Shown here piece by piece: positions 61,601-64,000 of a stretch of DNA of 64,000 bases. This DNA comes from Citrus sinensis. Lineage: Eukaryota; Streptophyta; Magnoliopsida; Sapindales; Rutaceae. Made by a program: the position numbers and the translations under genes. The notes under the pieces are model-generated. The model did not search any database. It was given only the letters and a program-made list of their open reading frames with translations, and was not told the DNA's origin. The DNA lies in NCBI RefSeq assembly GCF_022201045.2, contig NC_068564.1, positions 32,641,001-32,705,000 on the forward strand, written 5' to 3'. Numbering within the stretch: position 1 is the first letter of the stretch; each line of letters starts with the position of its first letter.

Positions 61601-63819
61601 TCCGCACAAAATGACAATCTTCAAAATGCCTACCATATTATTGTAATGTGTAAACCTTAGCTTACCCACTAATTTTGTTAAGAAGACAAAAAAAATTTCA
61701 TCAATTACACACCCATTTTCCCTTATCTTTTGAACAAAAATGGGGATAATTTGAGGTTTACAACAATTTGGAGAGAGTTTCAAAGATTGACATTTCATGA
61801 GGGGGTTAATACAAAATTAATCCTTAAAAAAAAATCATGATTATATGTCTTCTTACAAATGATGAGCTTATAACTAATAAAAGTTTCACATTGATTTGTA
61901 CTGCAAAGAAAATTCAAAACTATAAGAAGACATAATTCAAAGGCCATGTTCAATCAGACCTTATTTGAAATAGGACCTTGTGCAAGGTAAGGTTTTTCAT
62001 TACGTAAATGGTGGAAGCCATAAGCAACTTGAGCATCCATTCCTGTAAAACAAATAATAACAGTAAGAAACTTGTTACGAAAGAACAAAATATTCATAAT
62101 CAACAATAAAACCAAAGGTTTGTCATTCAGACTATGATCAGTTTTTTTTTTTTTTTTTTTTTTAATTACATGAGACTATTGCTCAAAACTACAACTCATA
62201 TTACATGAGACTGTAAACGATATTTACAAATCAGACTATTACTAGGACAAGAGTACATTAACATCATATAAAGCACTATCCAGATTTTAATCCTCACTAA
62301 CAATCGAGGGATGTCTACTCCACTCACATTTCATAAGGGAGAAGACCAGCCTCCACTCAAATTTGAGAGAGGAATTAAGTCCCCATAGTGCTATATGGGG
62401 ACTCGAACTCAAGCTCTCATAATGTGTGAGAGCTTGAGTTCTAACCACTCGGCCTTAATAATCAGTTCGGAACCAGAAAACTAGCACTCTTCTTTTCTAT
62501 TAAAATTTGGTTGAGCTTCAATGGGTTATTGTAGGCTCTACAGGTACACGCAGTAATAAGAAAAGAACAATCATCAAAAGGGAACTTGAAACTATTGCAA
62601 TGAGAAGCAAATGGCATATCTAAGTTCAATTTATTAGGTAACACACGCATCAAATCAAGACACTTGCATGGGTGAAAATGAGCCTCACGAAAAGATTAGT
62701 TTGTGCACAACATCCCATTTGATAACCCGTTGAAAGCTCCAGTCTCAAGATTGGAGAGTGAAATCCATGTACAGAAAATTTAAGAACCCCGTATTTTGCA
62801 GTCAGCTTGACATACCTATGCTGAAGTAATTATAAAACACTCCTTCATAGCAGTTCACTTTTTCAGGCAGTGCCCCCTCAATCTGTAAGCCCTACACACA
62901 GATGAAAGTTATATGATCAATAATACAATTTTATATCATCAAAATCAACAGTTTAACATTCGAAGAACTAACTCTCAACCAACAATGAAAAGGAAAATCC
63001 AAATATCAATGTACTACCCCAGTCGTCTCTTGCTCAGAAATTTCATGTTACTTTCATGCATGATATCCCAAAACCATATTTTCAGTTTTCTACGTACTCT
63101 TGGGGTACAAATAATGAAATTTTACTCCCTTTCTCCTCAAGAAACCTCTAATTTCCCCAGCAACAAAAGAGTGGTATGACTTATCCTTTCGGAGAAGGGG
63201 ACATTCAGCAATTGAAAGAAATGTTACCCTATAGTTTTACACAGATGGAGCACCATGATAACTGCAGCACATTTGCTCAAGTGGTAAAAATACATATTAT
63301 GCATAAGACATCTAACAATGCACCAGCAGCGAGAGTTTGAAATTGTTTCAAATTGCATTATATATTAACTCTGAACATTATTCACTCAATTTTCAAGACA
63401 TTCTCTGTGCTTTCATAAACTAATATATTACAATGCCAATATCATCTATGCTTTGCAGAAAAAAAACCTTATACAACCTAATTAAAATCCAACGAAGTAT
63501 TATCTCAATCCTCAATTAAATTATGAAACTTAATCCCCAATTATAACATCAAATTCATTTGTGAACAAAAGAGTATAATTCAACGATGTATAGCTGAATT
63601 TGTTCAGAGCAGACCAGCAAATACACACAGTATGTTCGATATTCAACAGAAGATACAGTTCATTGATTGAAAACCATTCATCCAGGAGGACTGATAAAAG
63701 CATGAAAATATCAAGCAGCATGATCCACTACCTGATCAAGAGCACAATCTTCAGTAGGCTTCAGAGAATGGGGTGGATCCACAACTTCTCCAGATGGCAT
63801 TTGAATTACAGCATGCCAA
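58590..63819 (-). CDS. Diacylglycerol kinase, plant cluster II type (3' part only)
   Basis: Eight minus-strand exons give the last 252 aa: 63819-63732, 62891-62816, 62042-61960, 60862-60792, 60291-60214, 59977-59890, 59776-59660, 58748-58590. Splice phases agree throughout. Recognisable blocks in order are WHAVIQMPSGEVVDPPHSLK, LPEKVNCYEGVFYNYFSIG, MDAQVAYGFHHLRNEKPYLA, IYSGYSCTQGWF, NILRMHVKKVNCSEWEQV, NYASGRNPWGNLSPEYLEK, EAHADDGLLEIFGLKQGWHA and MQMDGEPWKQPLNRDYSTF. This is the end of the catalytic domain and the accessory domain. It stops SLMISGE, as in the short cluster II enzymes (Arabidopsis DGK3, 4, 7). The enzyme turns diacylglycerol into phosphatidic acid, a stress-signalling lipid. 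The catalytic exons lie beyond the window. Confidence 0.93.
61581..61823. mobile_element. Foldback MITE in a DGK intron
   Basis: About 243 bp. The left end GGGTTAATTTCAAATTACCC, followed by AAAATGACAATCTT, is inverted at the right end (AAAGATTGACATTTCATGAG, then GGGTTAAT and AAATTAATCC). No coding capacity. Confidence 0.7.
62142..62454 (-). mobile_element. tRNA-derived SINE in a DGK intron
   Basis: Read on the minus strand the element starts GGCCGAGTGGTTAGAACTC, a pol III A-box-like tRNA head, has GAGTTCGAGTCCCC as B-box about 45 bp later, a tRNA-unrelated body of about 240 bp, and a poly(A) tail (T-run 62142-62163 on the plus strand). ATGATCAG beside the tail and ATAATCAG beside the head may be the target duplication with one mismatch. 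It is inserted antisense-neutral, in the same orientation as the host gene, within the intron between the exons at 62816 and 62042. Confidence 0.8.
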
Positions 63820-64000
63820 CTGCATCACCAAAGGCACGATTACTAAAACAAACTCAGCTTATATTGATAAGGTACAACAAAATTAAACGCTCATAATCTA
63901 ATGGATTCTGAAGCAAAGAGATCTATACCAACCATACAGTAGAAAGACAAATAAAAGATGGATAGATATATACTCATAGAGGCAGAAAACATATATACAC

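Noticed and set aside
62380..62454. Functional tRNA gene
   Set aside because: A and B boxes are present, but the acceptor and anticodon stems do not form and a long body plus poly(A) follows; it is a SINE head.
1..64000. CRISPR arrays, operons, phage or bacterial-type features
   Set aside because: The window is plant nuclear DNA with introns throughout; no regularly spaced repeat array was seen.

Overview
This is a plant nuclear window. It is AT-rich, its genes are split by GT-AG introns, it carries plant-only families (GLUTAMINE DUMPER, plant glutamate receptor-like channels, a CYP81-type P450, a plant cluster II diacylglycerol kinase), and its intergenic DNA is full of small transposon relics. 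A woody eudicot is likely. Citrus or another member of the Sapindales is a guess from the look of the receptor proteins, not something shown by the sequence.

Layout. 0.2-0.85 kb: an intronless GLUTAMINE DUMPER gene (minus) with a TATA box. 1.5-2.5 kb: the 3' end of a dead LINE (minus). 3-11.5 kb: gene-poor DNA with two short inverted-repeat elements set in microsatellites. 11.6-14.4 kb: a complete six-exon gene for spliceosomal SmE (minus). 15-17.7 kb: a repeat nest around a 1.43-kb Harbinger-like element with an almost pure A/T core. 17.9-42.5 kb: a receptor cluster made by a direct duplication of about 10.5 kb. Each unit holds a convergent pair of clade II-type glutamate receptor-like (GLR) genes. 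Unit 1 has GLR-A (+, 937 aa) and GLR-B (-, 915 aa). Unit 2 has GLR-C (+, 937 aa) and the wrecked GLR-D (-). 42.5-50 kb: a Copia-like LTR relic, an F-box/LRR/FBD pseudogene, hairpin repeats and two MITEs. 50.2-52.0 kb: a two-exon P450 (+). 53.3-54.3 kb: a hAT-type MITE with a perfect 8-bp target duplication, ending 44 bp before the start codon of a fifth receptor, GLR-E (+, 926 aa). 58.6-64 kb: the last eight coding exons of a diacylglycerol kinase (minus), which runs off the window; its introns hold a tRNA-derived SINE and a MITE.

Main biological point. All five GLRs keep the clade II ligand-domain signature (LPYSESG) and a recognisable M3 gate. GLR-A, -B and -C replace the usual plant pore sequence (FSTLVFAHRE, still present in GLR-E) with FYAMVIPQRE or FYAFVIPQRE. 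One locus therefore carries two pore types. Unit 2 breaks off inside intron 1 of the minus-strand gene, so GLR-D has no first exon. GLR-D also has a Harbinger-type insertion, at least two 1-nt frameshifts, a short templated insertion and about 240 bp of foreign sequence at the pore. Exon boundaries were set by hand from splice consensus and family similarity; no transcript data were used.
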